Shown here piece by piece: positions 22,443 through 31,021 of a DNA stretch of 31,254 nt. Position 1 is the stretch's first letter, and the number at the start of each line of letters is the position of its first letter. The stretch is from an uncultured Peptococcaceae bacterium. GTDB taxonomy: Bacteria > Bacillota > Peptococcia > Peptococcales > Peptococcaceae. Made by a program: the position numbers and the translations under genes. Location: positions 1 through 31,254 of the forward strand of contig CABQBF010000012.1 of NCBI GenBank assembly GCA_902462325.1. Reading direction: 5' to 3'. The notes beneath the pieces are model-generated. The model saw only the letters and a program-made list of their open reading frames with translations. It did no database searches and was not told the DNA's origin.

Positions 22443-22856
22443 CTAGGATATGGTCCGGTGGGCCAGTCCCACAGCCACTTCATCTAAATGCAGCAATCCC
22501 ACGCCCAAAAAGACCGAAATGCTTAGATGGTCCTGATAGCGGGCAATGCCCAGCTTACCGCCCACATTCAAGCCGATGGCCTTATTCTGAATTTGAGACA
22601 GGGCTTCTCTGGTGGCGCCGGCAATGGCGCCTTCCTCCGAATGGGTATCGCCGATGATGCCCTCCCGTTTTCCTGCCACAATGGCATGCTCCACAATTTT
22701 ATTAATCGACGAAAGATACTCGCCGCCAAAATCCACAGCCGCTGTCTTAATGCCCTGGGCCGCGTTTTTCTTCTTCTCCTGATTTTCTTCTTCCCGCGTT
22801 TCTGTCAATGCCATGCGCAAAGCAATTCTGGCAATCTTTTTACTACCATAGGTCAT
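22443..22856 (-). CDS. HutP-family RNA-binding protein
   Basis: The 137-residue protein resembles HutP, the Bacillus protein that binds L-histidine and magnesium and prevents transcription termination in the histidine-utilisation operon. Matching features are the N-terminal helix KIARIALRMALTETREEE, the central IVEHAIVAGKREGIIG, GAIAGATREALSQI and the C-terminal ISVFLGVGLLHLDEVAVGLAHRTI, whose last histidine aligns with a HutP metal ligand. No hut gene lies in the window. It is translated between a flavoprotein gene and cmk with short gaps, so it belongs to a housekeeping-type operon. A role as RNA-binding antiterminator is inferred from family; target and effector are unknown. Confidence 0.8.
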   Translation of the reverse strand: MTYGSKKIARIALRMALTETREEENQEKKKNAAQGIKTAAVDFGGEYLSSINKIVEHAIVAGKREGIIGDTHSEEGAIAGATREALSQIQNKAIGLNVGGKLGIARYQDHLSISVFLGVGLLHLDEVAVGLAHRTIS

Positions 22857-22884
22857 AATCTCACCCCATTGTTGGTTATTATTA

Positions 22885-24147
22885 CTATTTTAATGCAGAA
22901 TGGTCATTTGTGCAAGCAATCCCCGCCAAATATCCGGTAGAAAAAGCAGCTTGCAGATTAAATCCACCGGTCATGCCGTCGATATCTAACACCTCTCCGG
23001 TAAAATACAGCCTCTTTACCAATTTGCTCTCCATGGTTTTGGGCGAAATCTCTTTCACACTAACGCCGCCAGCGGTTACAATGGCCTCTTCCAGCGGCCG
23101 AGCGCCGGTTAAGGTGAAGCGGAAATCCTTCAGCAGCTCTACCATACGCTGCCGTTCTTCCCGGGTAATCTGATGCATGGCCTTTTCTGGAAAAATACCG
23201 CAGCGTGCAATAAAAACAGGAACCAATTTGCTGGGCAGCAACGTATGCAGGCTGTTCTTCAGTTGCTTTTTCTTTTGCTCCTCAATTTCCCGCAGCAGAC
23301 GGGCGTCCAGCTTTTCACGGCTCAAGGCCGGTTTAAAGTCAATGCTGGCCACCAGGGGCTGCTTTTGCTTTTGCCAATAATCCACCGCCCGATAACTGGC
23401 CGATAAAACAATCGGCCCCGACACGCCAAAATGGGTGAACAATAGTTCGCCAAATTCCTGCGCCAGCTTCTTGCCCTCCAGTGTTTCTATGGTAAACGTC
23501 ACATTTTTTAAGCTCAAGCCCTGCAATTCTTTGATCCAGCTCTCCTTACACTCCAACGGAATCAGCGACGGGCGCAGCGGCACAATGGTATGCCCCGCCT
23601 TGCGGGCGAAATGGTACCCGTCGCCGGTGGAGCCGGTGCCAGGATAAGAGGCGCCGCCGGTAGCCACAATCACAGCGTCCGCTATCAGCTTTCGGCCATT
23701 GGGCAGCAGCACACCCACAGCCTGACCGTTTTCCAGCAAAACCTCTTTCACAGGCGCATTCAGCCAAAAATCCACGCCCGCTTTCTGCAGTTTACGGCGC
23801 AAAGCGTTGACGATATCCTTAGCTTGGTCCGACACCGGAAACACCCGCTCACCTCTTTCCACCTTCAAAGGTACGCCAGACGCTTCAAAAAATTGCTGCA
23901 CCTGTTGATTAGAAAAACTGTTTAACGCCGTATATAAAAATTTTCCGTTATGCACAAAGCTGTTGATGATTTCGGTAATATCCTTATTGGTTGTCACATT
24001 GCAGCGGCCCTTGCCAGTAATCAGCATTTTTTTTCCCAGCCGATCGTTTTTTTCCAGCAGCATTACCGCCGCGCCAGCCTCTGCCGCTGTCAGAGCCGCC
24101 ATCATCCCACTGGCGCCGCCGCCAATTACTAAAACCCGTTGTTTCAT
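22885..24147 (-). CDS. HI0933/BaiN-family NAD(P)/FAD-dependent oxidoreductase
   Basis: This 420-residue flavoprotein belongs to the HI0933/YhiN/BaiN group. It starts with the FAD motif VLVIGGGASGMMAALTAAEAG, followed by the family signature NDRLGKKMLITGKGRCNVTT. A middle motif ATGGASYPGTGSTGDGYHFARKAGH lies near residue 163, and the final FAD motif GEVLDIDGMTGGFNLQAAFSTGYLAG near 385. The BaiN name comes from a proposed bile-acid role, but most members have no proven substrate. An AAGGAGAAA site precedes the ATG. It is the first gene of the minus-strand cluster with the HutP-like gene, cmk and ispH-rpsA, an order seen widely in Clostridia. Confidence 0.92.
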   Translation of the reverse strand: MKQRVLVIGGGASGMMAALTAAEAGAAVMLLEKNDRLGKKMLITGKGRCNVTTNKDITEIINSFVHNGKFLYTALNSFSNQQVQQFFEASGVPLKVERGERVFPVSDQAKDIVNALRRKLQKAGVDFWLNAPVKEVLLENGQAVGVLLPNGRKLIADAVIVATGGASYPGTGSTGDGYHFARKAGHTIVPLRPSLIPLECKESWIKELQGLSLKNVTFTIETLEGKKLAQEFGELLFTHFGVSGPIVLSASYRAVDYWQKQKQPLVASIDFKPALSREKLDARLLREIEEQKKKQLKNSLHTLLPSKLVPVFIARCGIFPEKAMHQITREERQRMVELLKDFRFTLTGARPLEEAIVTAGGVSVKEISPKTMESKLVKRLYFTGEVLDIDGMTGGFNLQAAFSTGYLAGIACTNDHSALK

Positions 24148-24294
24148 ATCTTATTTCTCCTTTTTCGCCGTGTCCCGTTCTGCCCATCTTTCTAGCCTGC
24201 AAAAAAACAAAAAATTTTTTTGATTACACAAAAAGCTGTATAGAAATATGGTTTTGTCAAATACTATAGCCATTGAACCAAAGGAGGTCAAGAT

Positions 24295-24849
24295 ATGTTT
24301 TCTCGAAAAAAGAAATTTTTTGTGTTATCCGTTGCCTTACTGTGCGTGTCCTGCCTGATTTTTACCGGCTGCAGCAGAAATAACAACACCCAGCAAACGC
24401 CGCCGGCTGCCAATAATCAGACTGACAACGCGCAAAACAACGTCTCTGGCAGCAACAACGCCGCTGACCAAAAGGACGACAATGGGACAGACGATACCGT
24501 GGACAACACCGCTTTGCACCAGCGCGCAGAAAAAATCGCCGACGCTGTGGTGAACGATGTAGCCCAGGTAAAAGACGCCCGCACTGTTATCTCTGAAAAA
24601 ATGGCCTATGTGTCCGTTGCCATCGACGAAACAGCCGATACTGCCGAGTCTGCTACGCTGAAAGAAGAAATCAGCAATGTAGTCAAAAAAACTGACGCAG
24701 AAATCGAAACCGTTTACGTCATGGAAGACGCCGATACCTTCACCAGAATGAAAGAAATCGGCGAGGATATCGCCAATGGCAAGCCGGTATCTGGCTTCGT
24801 GGAAGAACTGGAAACTATGTTTGTCCGCGTTACGCCAACCAAAGAATAA
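24295..24849 (+). CDS. YhcN/YlaJ-family lipoprotein
   Basis: The 184-residue protein has a lipoprotein signal: a basic start (MFSRKKKFF), a hydrophobic core and the lipobox IFTGC with the lipidated cysteine at residue 26. An Asn/Gln/Asp-rich low-complexity linker (about 28-68) follows. The folded domain (about 70-183) reads LHQRAEKIADAVVNDVAQVKDARTVISEKMAYVSVAID and matches the YhcN/YlaJ sporulation lipoprotein family. AAAGGAGG precedes the ATG. The gene stands alone on the plus strand, divergent from the HI0933-like gene. In spore formers such proteins sit in spore membranes; no other sporulation gene is visible here, so the role is uncertain. Confidence 0.85.
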   Translation: MFSRKKKFFVLSVALLCVSCLIFTGCSRNNNTQQTPPAANNQTDNAQNNVSGSNNAADQKDDNGTDDTVDNTALHQRAEKIADAVVNDVAQVKDARTVISEKMAYVSVAIDETADTAESATLKEEISNVVKKTDAEIETVYVMEDADTFTRMKEIGEDIANGKPVSGFVEELETMFVRVTPTKE

Positions 24850-24859
24850 CACCCCAAAC

Positions 24860-24931
24860 GCTGTTGCATACAGTTCTGCTCTTTTGTCCACACAGAAGAC
24901 AACGACAGAACCCACATGCAGCAGCCTTTTT
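24860..24931 (+). terminator. Terminator-like hairpin after the lipoprotein gene
   Basis: GCTGTTGCAT (24860-24869) pairs imperfectly with ATGCAGCAGC (24916-24925), with inner GTTCTG/CAGAAC pairing and a large loop. It is followed by CTTTTT. The 200 bases beyond it, up to 25127, are AT-rich and hold no supported gene. Confidence 0.5.
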
Positions 24932-25127
24932 CGTTTTTCTAAAGCTATCGCCGCGACTGCTGCAATATCTTTCTTATTTTTTAGTGATTATCAATACAAA
25001 ATCATCAATAAATCTGTGCGTAAACTTCACTTTCCAACAGAATTTAAGCCATATCATCATAAAAATCTATTTAATATATTCAAAATCTTAATCAAATGGA
25101 AGCATCTGCCCATATGAAGATTAAACA

Positions 25128-25177
25128 TAAAAGCGCTGTCAAAATACCCTGTTTGGTAGTATTTAACAGCGCTTTTA
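25128..25177. terminator. Terminator of the polyamine operon
   Basis: A perfect 12-bp stem, TAAAAGCGCTGT (25128-25139) with ACAGCGCTTTTA (25166-25177), has an inner AATAC/GTATT stem. It lies about 90 bases after the nspC stop. The T-runs are short on both sides. Confidence 0.7.
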
Positions 25178-25267
25178 TATTTTATGCGTTTTTCAGTCTA
25201 AACTAGCTGTGAGCCCTTACTATGAGCAAATGCCTGCAGTTCAAATACAACGCCGTTGACGCGGCAA

Positions 25268-26512
25268 TCAATAGCATTCAGATTGTGCATCTGGATCAGA
25301 GCTGCCTAAACGACATTTAAACTCCGTATATCCAAATGTACGCAGACAGTGTCGTTGTCCATCCGCACGCAGAACAAAAATACTTGGCAACGGCATTCCG
25401 TTGAACGTGTTGTTTTTGCAGGTGGTATAGATGGCCATGTCCCCAAATAGCAGCAGGCTACCCTCTTGAAGGGGAGCATGAAAGCTATAGTCGCCAATGA
25501 TATCCCCGGACAGACAAGTAGGGCCGCCAAGACGAAAGGTAAAGGCTGACCTCCCCGGCTCGTCGGCACCATATAGCGGCGGACGGTAAGGCATTTCTAG
25601 TACATCTGGCATATGACAGGCGGCGCTGACATCCAAAATAGCAATCTGTGTATTACCATTTTGAAGCACATCCAATACACGGGCAGCAAGGTAACCCGCA
25701 TTGAAAGCGCAGGCCTCCCCCGGCTCCAGATATACCTGCACACCCCATTGCCGCCGCGCCATAACAATGCATTGCTCTAATCGCGAAATATCGTAACCTG
25801 GTCGGGTAATATGGTGTCCGCCGCCCATATTCAACCATTTCATGCGGGGCAGAATGTCTCCAAAACGGTCTCCTACCGCCTTCAGCGTAATCTCCAAAGC
25901 ATCGGAATCCTGTTCGCATAGCGTGTGGAAGTGCAGTCCATCCAACAAATCGATCAGCGGGGGCGTCATGCTGTCATTCCACTGGGCACGGGTCGTACCC
26001 AAACGACTGCCAGGAGCGCAAGGATCATAAATCTCATGTCCCGCCTGCGTAGAACATTCTGGATTGATCCGCAAACCTACACTTTTACCCGCCGCTTTAG
26101 CCATCAGACCGAATTTTTTCAATTGACGGGGAGAGTTGAACACGATATGGTCAGCATAGCGCAAGAGTTCTTCAAACTCTTCCTCTCTATATGCGCCGCA
26201 GAATACATGAACCTCTTTTTCCGGCATTTCCTCAGCTCCCAGCCGAGCCTCATACAGACCGCTAGCCTCTGTCCCTGCCAGGTAAGGGGCCAAAATCGGA
26301 TAAAGATCGTAGTTGGCAAAGGCTTTTTGCGCTAACAATATGCGACAGCCTGTCCGTTCAGCTACGCCGGCCAATATCTCACCGTTACGGCGCAACGCAG
26401 CTTCGTCCAAAATATAACAGGGAGTAGGCAGAGAGCCAAATAATTCTTCCGGAACCCGCCCGTTCAGCCCTGCAAAAGGTGGGCGGGAATCTTTTACTTG
26501 ACGCGTTGCCAT
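25268..26512 (-). CDS. nspC: Carboxynorspermidine/carboxyspermidine decarboxylase
   Basis: This PLP-dependent decarboxylase of the alanine racemase-like fold removes the carboxyl group made by the preceding enzyme in the operon, giving spermidine (or norspermidine). The 414-residue protein is slightly longer than typical NspC because of an N-terminal extension. The PLP lysine is probably K63 in LLAQKAFANYD. Other signatures are GLRINPECSTQ, LDGLHFHTLCEQ, WLNMGGGHHITRPGYD, LEPGEACAFNAGYL, the CHMPDVLEMPYRPPL active-site cysteine segment and GGPTCLSGDIIGDYSF. Its ATG overlaps the stop of the upstream synthase gene by one base, so the two are translationally coupled. A carboxyaminopropylagmatine substrate is also possible given the context. 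Confidence 0.93.
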   Translation of the reverse strand: MATRQVKDSRPPFAGLNGRVPEELFGSLPTPCYILDEAALRRNGEILAGVAERTGCRILLAQKAFANYDLYPILAPYLAGTEASGLYEARLGAEEMPEKEVHVFCGAYREEEFEELLRYADHIVFNSPRQLKKFGLMAKAAGKSVGLRINPECSTQAGHEIYDPCAPGSRLGTTRAQWNDSMTPPLIDLLDGLHFHTLCEQDSDALEITLKAVGDRFGDILPRMKWLNMGGGHHITRPGYDISRLEQCIVMARRQWGVQVYLEPGEACAFNAGYLAARVLDVLQNGNTQIAILDVSAACHMPDVLEMPYRPPLYGADEPGRSAFTFRLGGPTCLSGDIIGDYSFHAPLQEGSLLLFGDMAIYTTCKNNTFNGMPLPSIFVLRADGQRHCLRTFGYTEFKCRLGSSDPDAQSECY

Positions 26513-27771
26513 CAGTCCACCAGAGCTGGCGCCCAGTTTTCTCTTCGGGGCAGGCCATATCGATCCAGGGCTTCCAGGAATGGATCAGGATCGAACTCCT
26601 CCACTGTATAAACGCCGGGCTTATTCCATTGACCAGTCAGCAGCATCAACGCGCCGCACATAGCGGGGACACCGGTGGTATAGCTGACAGCTTGGCTTCC
26701 TACCTCACGATAGCATTCCTGATGGTCACACACATTGTAGATATAATAGGATTTTTGTTTGCCATCTTTTTTTCCGGTGAAGATGCAGCCAATATTGGTT
26801 TTCCCTTTGGTGCGGGCCCCCAAGCTGGCCGGATCTGGCAGCAGCGCCTTCAGAAATTTGATAGGCACGATCTGCCGACCTTCAAATTCCACAGGGCTTG
26901 TGGACAGCATACCCACATTTCCCAAGCAGCGCATATGGTCCAGATAACTTTGTCCAAAGGTCATAAAGAACCGGATGCGCTTTACTTCCGAAATATTCAA
27001 GGCAAGACTCTCAATTTCCTCATGATGAAGCAGGTACATATCCTTAGGACCCACCTGATCAAACTCATATTCCCGTTTGATACTCATAGCCGGGATCTCT
27101 ACCCAGCGACCATCCTCCCAGTAACTGCCGGGAGCAGATACTTCCCGCAAATTGACCTCAGGATTGAAATTAGTAGCAAAGGCGTAGCCGTGATCGCCGC
27201 CGTTGCAGTCCAGAATATCGATCGTGTCGATGGAATCGAACTCATGCTTTTTGGCGTAGGCGCAATATGCCTGTGTTACGCCGGGATCAAAGCCACAGCC
27301 TAATAATGCAGTCAGGCCGGCGTCCTCAAATTTTTTGCGGTAGGCCCACTGCCAGCTGTAATCAAAATAAGCAGAGAAGCCGGCTTCCCGACAACGCTTC
27401 TCATAGACGGCGCGCCACTGGGGATCATCAGTGTCTTCAGGCTCATAATTGGCCGTATCCATATAATTGACGCCGCAGGCCAAACAAGCCTCCATAATCG
27501 TCAAATCTTGATAAGGCAACGCAACATTCATAACCAGATCCGGCTCATAGGCACGAATCAAATTGACGACCTGTTGCATATCATCCGCATCTACCTGAGC
27601 AGTCGTAATTTTTGTTGTAGTTTTCGGGGTCAACTCAGCTGCCAGCTTATCACATTTTGCTTTCGTACGGCTGGCAATGCACAATTCTGTAAAAACCTCG
27701 CTTACCTGACAGCATTTGTGGATGGCCACAGAGGCAACGCCGCCGCAACCGATAACAAGAACTTTACCCAT
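26512..27771 (-). CDS. Carboxynorspermidine synthase (saccharopine dehydrogenase family)
   Basis: The 419-residue protein is an NADPH-dependent reductase that joins aspartate semialdehyde to a diamine (putrescine, diaminopropane or agmatine) by reductive amination. The N-terminal nucleotide-binding motif is VLVIGCGGVASVAIHKC. Further family segments are NVALPYQDLTIMEACLACGVNYMDTANYEPED, LLGCGFDPGVTQAYCAYAKK, ILDCNGGDHGYAFATNFNPEVNLREV and AVSYTTGVPAMCGALMLL. A GGAG site precedes the ATG, 26 bases after speB. With nspC it forms the carboxyspermidine branch of polyamine synthesis. Which amine it uses cannot be read from sequence; the linked arginine decarboxylase and agmatinase make putrescine or agmatine likely. 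Confidence 0.93.
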   Translation of the reverse strand: MGKVLVIGCGGVASVAIHKCCQVSEVFTELCIASRTKAKCDKLAAELTPKTTTKITTAQVDADDMQQVVNLIRAYEPDLVMNVALPYQDLTIMEACLACGVNYMDTANYEPEDTDDPQWRAVYEKRCREAGFSAYFDYSWQWAYRKKFEDAGLTALLGCGFDPGVTQAYCAYAKKHEFDSIDTIDILDCNGGDHGYAFATNFNPEVNLREVSAPGSYWEDGRWVEIPAMSIKREYEFDQVGPKDMYLLHHEEIESLALNISEVKRIRFFMTFGQSYLDHMRCLGNVGMLSTSPVEFEGRQIVPIKFLKALLPDPASLGARTKGKTNIGCIFTGKKDGKQKSYYIYNVCDHQECYREVGSQAVSYTTGVPAMCGALMLLTGQWNKPGVYTVEEFDPDPFLEALDRYGLPRRENWAPALVD

Positions 27772-27797
27772 AGTTATACGCTCCTTTATAATATTTT

Positions 27798-28655
27798 TTA
27801 TTTGTGTAGTGCCAAAATCAGTTCCCGCAATACCTTACAGGCCGTAGCAGTAGAAACGCCGCTTTGGTCTAAGGCCGGAGCCAATTCATTGACGTCGGCT
27901 CCCACCACATTGGCAGTGCAGACAGTGCCAATAGCCTTCAGTAATTGGATAACGCTAATGCCGCCAGCCTCCGGTGTACCGGTGCCAGAAAAGGCGGAAG
28001 GGTCTAAGCAATCCAAATCAATCGTAAAATAAATGGGAACCGCTTGCTCTTTTAGGAAAGAAACGGTCTGCTCCAGTCCATCAAAACAGAACGGATGCAG
28101 ATCTGTATGCTGCTTAGCGAAACGGAATTCGTCCCGTTCTCCGCTGCGGATACAAAACTGATGGATGCGCCCATCTCCCAGCAAGTCATGACAGCGCCGC
28201 AGAACACATGCATGGCTGAATTTCGCCCCTAAATAATCATCCCGCAAATCGGCATGGGCGTCAAAATGAACAATATGAAGCTCAGGATAGTGCTTCGTCA
28301 ACGCACGCACCGCACCCAGAGTAACCAGGTGTTCTCCGCCCAGCAGCAGGGGCAGCTTGCCGTCCCGCAGGATTTCCGCAGCCCTCGCTTCAATATCCTT
28401 CAGAGCTGCTTCAGCACTGCCAAAGCACAATTCCATGTCTCCACTGTCAAATACGGCACAATCGATCAAATCAGCATCCTGATAGGGGCTGTAGGTCTCC
28501 AGCCCAAAGCTCTCGTGCCGCATAGCGGAAGGGCCAAACCGAGCGCCAGGACGAAAGCTGGTCGTGGAATCAAAGGGCGCGCCGTAAAGCACAATGCGAG
28601 CGCCGGAATAATCACTGTTACAGCCGATAAAGGTTTCAATGTTAGGTTGCAGCAT
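27798..28655 (-). CDS. speB: Agmatinase-type ureohydrolase
   Basis: This is a 285-residue arginase/agmatinase-fold enzyme with two manganese ions. The metal ligands are visible: H109 in LLLGGEHLVTLG, D132, H134 and D136 in HFDAHADLRDDY, and D213 and D215 in TIDLDCLDPSAFSGTGTPEAGG. Agmatinase turns agmatine into putrescine and urea; relatives act on aminopropylagmatine to give spermidine directly. I chose the ATG at 28655 because GAGGAG, which also contains the end of speE, lies just upstream. The frame continues 38 codons into speE. It lies five bases after speE and 26 before the carboxynorspermidine synthase gene. Confidence 0.93.
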   Translation of the reverse strand: MLQPNIETFIGCNSDYSGARIVLYGAPFDSTTSFRPGARFGPSAMRHESFGLETYSPYQDADLIDCAVFDSGDMELCFGSAEAALKDIEARAAEILRDGKLPLLLGGEHLVTLGAVRALTKHYPELHIVHFDAHADLRDDYLGAKFSHACVLRRCHDLLGDGRIHQFCIRSGERDEFRFAKQHTDLHPFCFDGLEQTVSFLKEQAVPIYFTIDLDCLDPSAFSGTGTPEAGGISVIQLLKAIGTVCTANVVGADVNELAPALDQSGVSTATACKVLRELILALHK

Positions 28656-28660
28656 GTTTT

Positions 28661-29515
28661 TCACTCCTCTACTTCCTGCAGCATTTCCTCCAAAAATGCA
28701 GGTAGAAAAAACGCTCCCACATGCAGTCTGGGGGTATAGTAACGGGTGTGTAAATGCAAGGCTTTCCATGCTTCTGTGTTCAAATCATCAATCGGATGAT
28801 ATTTTTTGCTGGCAAACCCAAATAGCCAGTATCCCGCCGCATACGTAGGGATATGCGCCTGATAGACCCGACTGATAGGGAAGGTGCTGACAATACGCTT
28901 ATGGCTGCGCTGCATAGCATTGGCATCTTCCGCATAGAACGGACTGCCCTGCTGGTTAACCATGATACCATCCGCCCGCAAGGCATTGTAACAATTTCCA
29001 TAAAACTCTCGGGTAAACAGCCCCTCGGAAGGGCCAAAAGGATCGGTAGAATCTACAATGATCAGATCATAAGCAGCCTCACGACGGCGAATGAATTTTA
29101 AAGCGTTTTCAAAATGAATGTGTACCCGACGGTCATCCATTCGGCAGGCATTGCTGGGCAGATAGGTGCGACAGGCTTCAACAACATGGGGATCCATTTC
29201 CACCAAGTCGATACGCTCCACTCTGTCATACCGGGTCAGTTCTCGCACTACGCCGCCGTCTCCGGCGCCGATCACAAGGATATCCTTTATGCCAGAATGC
29301 ACCGCCATAGGCACATGGGTAATCATCTCATCATAAATAAACTCGTCCCGTTCTGTTAGCATAACATTACCGTCCAGCGTCAGCACACGGCCAAACTCTG
29401 GCGTTTCAAAAATATCTATTTGTTGATAGTCGCTTCGTTTGGAATACAAATGTCTTGTTATCCGAATACTATGCTTGACGTCGGGAGTATGGAACTCACT
29501 GAACCACATTTCCAT
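28661..29515 (-). CDS. speE: Spermidine synthase (aminopropyltransferase)
   Basis: The enzyme transfers an aminopropyl group from decarboxylated S-adenosylmethionine to putrescine or a related amine. The 284-residue protein matches SpeE: FQxxxI-like IDIFETPEFGRVLTLDGNVMLTERDEFIYDEM, the nucleotide motif VIGAGDGGVVRELTR (GAGDGG at 83-88) and the active-site loop VDSTDPFGPSEGLFT (D155). I chose the ATG at 29515 (MEMWFSEFHTPDV) because AAAGGCGG lies about eight bases before it; another ATG overlaps the speA stop codon. It is the second gene of the operon. No S-adenosylmethionine decarboxylase (speD) is in the window, so its co-substrate must come from elsewhere, or its role differs. Confidence 0.92.
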   Translation of the reverse strand: MEMWFSEFHTPDVKHSIRITRHLYSKRSDYQQIDIFETPEFGRVLTLDGNVMLTERDEFIYDEMITHVPMAVHSGIKDILVIGAGDGGVVRELTRYDRVERIDLVEMDPHVVEACRTYLPSNACRMDDRRVHIHFENALKFIRRREAAYDLIIVDSTDPFGPSEGLFTREFYGNCYNALRADGIMVNQQGSPFYAEDANAMQRSHKRIVSTFPISRVYQAHIPTYAAGYWLFGFASKKYHPIDDLNTEAWKALHLHTRYYTPRLHVGAFFLPAFLEEMLQEVEE

Positions 29516-29529
29516 CTTAGCACCGCCTT

Positions 29530-30990
29530 TCATACCAATACGTTGATCTGCTGCAGGCTGGGATCTTCCGAGCCAGTCATACTGCAGCCTTTTTCTTTTG
29601 CATACCAGATATGCTCTAAAATTTCTGCGGTGATCTGTTCTCCTGGAGCCAAAATAGGAATACCGGGCGGATAACACATAACAAACTCGCTGCATACCCG
29701 TCCTTCACTTTCTGCCAGTGGCAAGCTGACCTTTTGCGCGTAAAATGCCTCCTGTGGACTGATAACAACTTTCGGCTCAATGTACTCCTGATTTAAAAGT
29801 CCAGTCTTATCTTTTTGGTAGCGACGACGTATTTCAGCCAGCGCACTGACCAGTCGTTCCAGCTCCTGAGAGCGATCACCCATAGAGAGATAGGCAAGAA
29901 TATTACCAATATCTCCAAATTCGATTTGAATATCATATTCATCCCGCAAAACGTCATAGACCTCAATTCCGGCCAATCCGATGTCCAGAGTATGCACACT
30001 TAATTTTGTGGTGTCAAAGTCAAACACCGAGTTTCCGTTCAATAATTCCCGGCCAAAGGCATAGTAGCCGCCTACCCCATTGATCTCATGCCGCGCATAC
30101 TCCGCCATGTCTGCTACCTGATGAAACACCTCTCGCCCCCGCAGGGCCAGATTACGTCGGCTGATATCTAAACTGGACATCAGAAGATAGCTACCCGAGG
30201 TGGTCTGCGTCAAATTAATGATCTGCCGCACGTAACCCGCATGGACCTTAGGCCCGATCAGCAACAGACTGGACTGCGTCAGACTGCCTCCGCTTTTATG
30301 CATAGACACAGCCGCCATGTCAGCCCCTGCCGCCATAGCCGAAACCGGAAGTCCGCCGCCAAAATAAAAATGCGTACCGTGCGCCTCGTCTGCCAGACAG
30401 AGCATCCCAGCATTATGAGCCATCTTCACGATCGCTCGTAAATCGCTGCAAATCCCATAATAAGTAGGATTGTTTACCAAAACTGCCACCGCGTTCGGGT
30501 GCTCGGCGATCGCTTTCGCAACCTGCTCCCGCTGCATACCCAGAGAAATACCTAACCTCTGATCTACCTCCGGATTCACATACACAGGCACTGCACCGCA
30601 TAAAACCAGCGCATTGATAACGCTTTTATGAACATTGCGCGGCAAAATGATCTCATCGCCGCGCTTGCACGCAGTCAGGATCATACTTTGCACAGAGCTT
30701 GTAGTGCCGCCCACCATCAGAAACGCATGTGCTGCGCCAAAAGCATCGGCAGCCAATTCTTCTGCCTCGCGGATAACAGAAACAGGATGACACAGATTAT
30801 CCAGTGGCTTCATACTGTTGACATCCACACCAACACACTGCTGCCCTAAAAACGCTGTCAGCTCTGGATTCCCCCTACCTCGTTTATGGCCAGGCACATC
30901 AAAAGGAACGACTCGCATACGTCGAAAAGTTTCCAACGCCTCGTAGATGGGAGCTCGATTCTGATCCAAACGGGGTTGTGTAATTGTCAA
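29530..30990 (-). CDS. speA: Arginine decarboxylase, Orn/Lys/Arg decarboxylase family
   Basis: This is a 486-residue fold-type I PLP enzyme of the Bacillus SpeA/CAD type, without the N-terminal receiver-like wing domain of the E. coli enzymes. It starts RRMRVVPFDVPGHKRGRG, has FLMVGGTTSSVQSMI near residue 90, LADEAHGTHF (D201 and H204) and the PLP lysine K232 in SMHKSGGSLTQSSLL. A C-terminal domain with YPPGIPILAPGEQIT follows. Arginine is inferred as substrate because an agmatinase gene follows; lysine cannot be excluded from sequence alone. The start codon is TTG, with AGGAGGGG six bases upstream. It is the first gene of the five-gene polyamine operon, preceded by a terminator-like hairpin. 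Confidence 0.93.
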   Translation of the reverse strand: MTITQPRLDQNRAPIYEALETFRRMRVVPFDVPGHKRGRGNPELTAFLGQQCVGVDVNSMKPLDNLCHPVSVIREAEELAADAFGAAHAFLMVGGTTSSVQSMILTACKRGDEIILPRNVHKSVINALVLCGAVPVYVNPEVDQRLGISLGMQREQVAKAIAEHPNAVAVLVNNPTYYGICSDLRAIVKMAHNAGMLCLADEAHGTHFYFGGGLPVSAMAAGADMAAVSMHKSGGSLTQSSLLLIGPKVHAGYVRQIINLTQTTSGSYLLMSSLDISRRNLALRGREVFHQVADMAEYARHEINGVGGYYAFGRELLNGNSVFDFDTTKLSVHTLDIGLAGIEVYDVLRDEYDIQIEFGDIGNILAYLSMGDRSQELERLVSALAEIRRRYQKDKTGLLNQEYIEPKVVISPQEAFYAQKVSLPLAESEGRVCSEFVMCYPPGIPILAPGEQITAEILEHIWYAKEKGCSMTGSEDPSLQQINVLV

Positions 30991-31021
30991 GTTTTTCCCC
31001 TCCTAATTGGCACCACAAAAC

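Noticed and set aside
24337..24915. 192-codon open frame on the minus strand
   Set aside because: Antisense to the YhcN-like lipoprotein gene, which has a lipobox, a strong ribosome-binding site and a domain match; the minus frame has none.
26479..27303. 274-codon open frame on the plus strand
   Set aside because: It lies entirely antisense to the carboxynorspermidine synthase and the start of nspC, whose protein families are clear. It has no ribosome-binding site or recognisable domain.
28656..28769. N-terminal extension of SpeB into speE
   Set aside because: The extra 38 residues are a frame-shifted reading of speE. The ATG at 28655 has a proper ribosome-binding site and gives normal agmatinase length.
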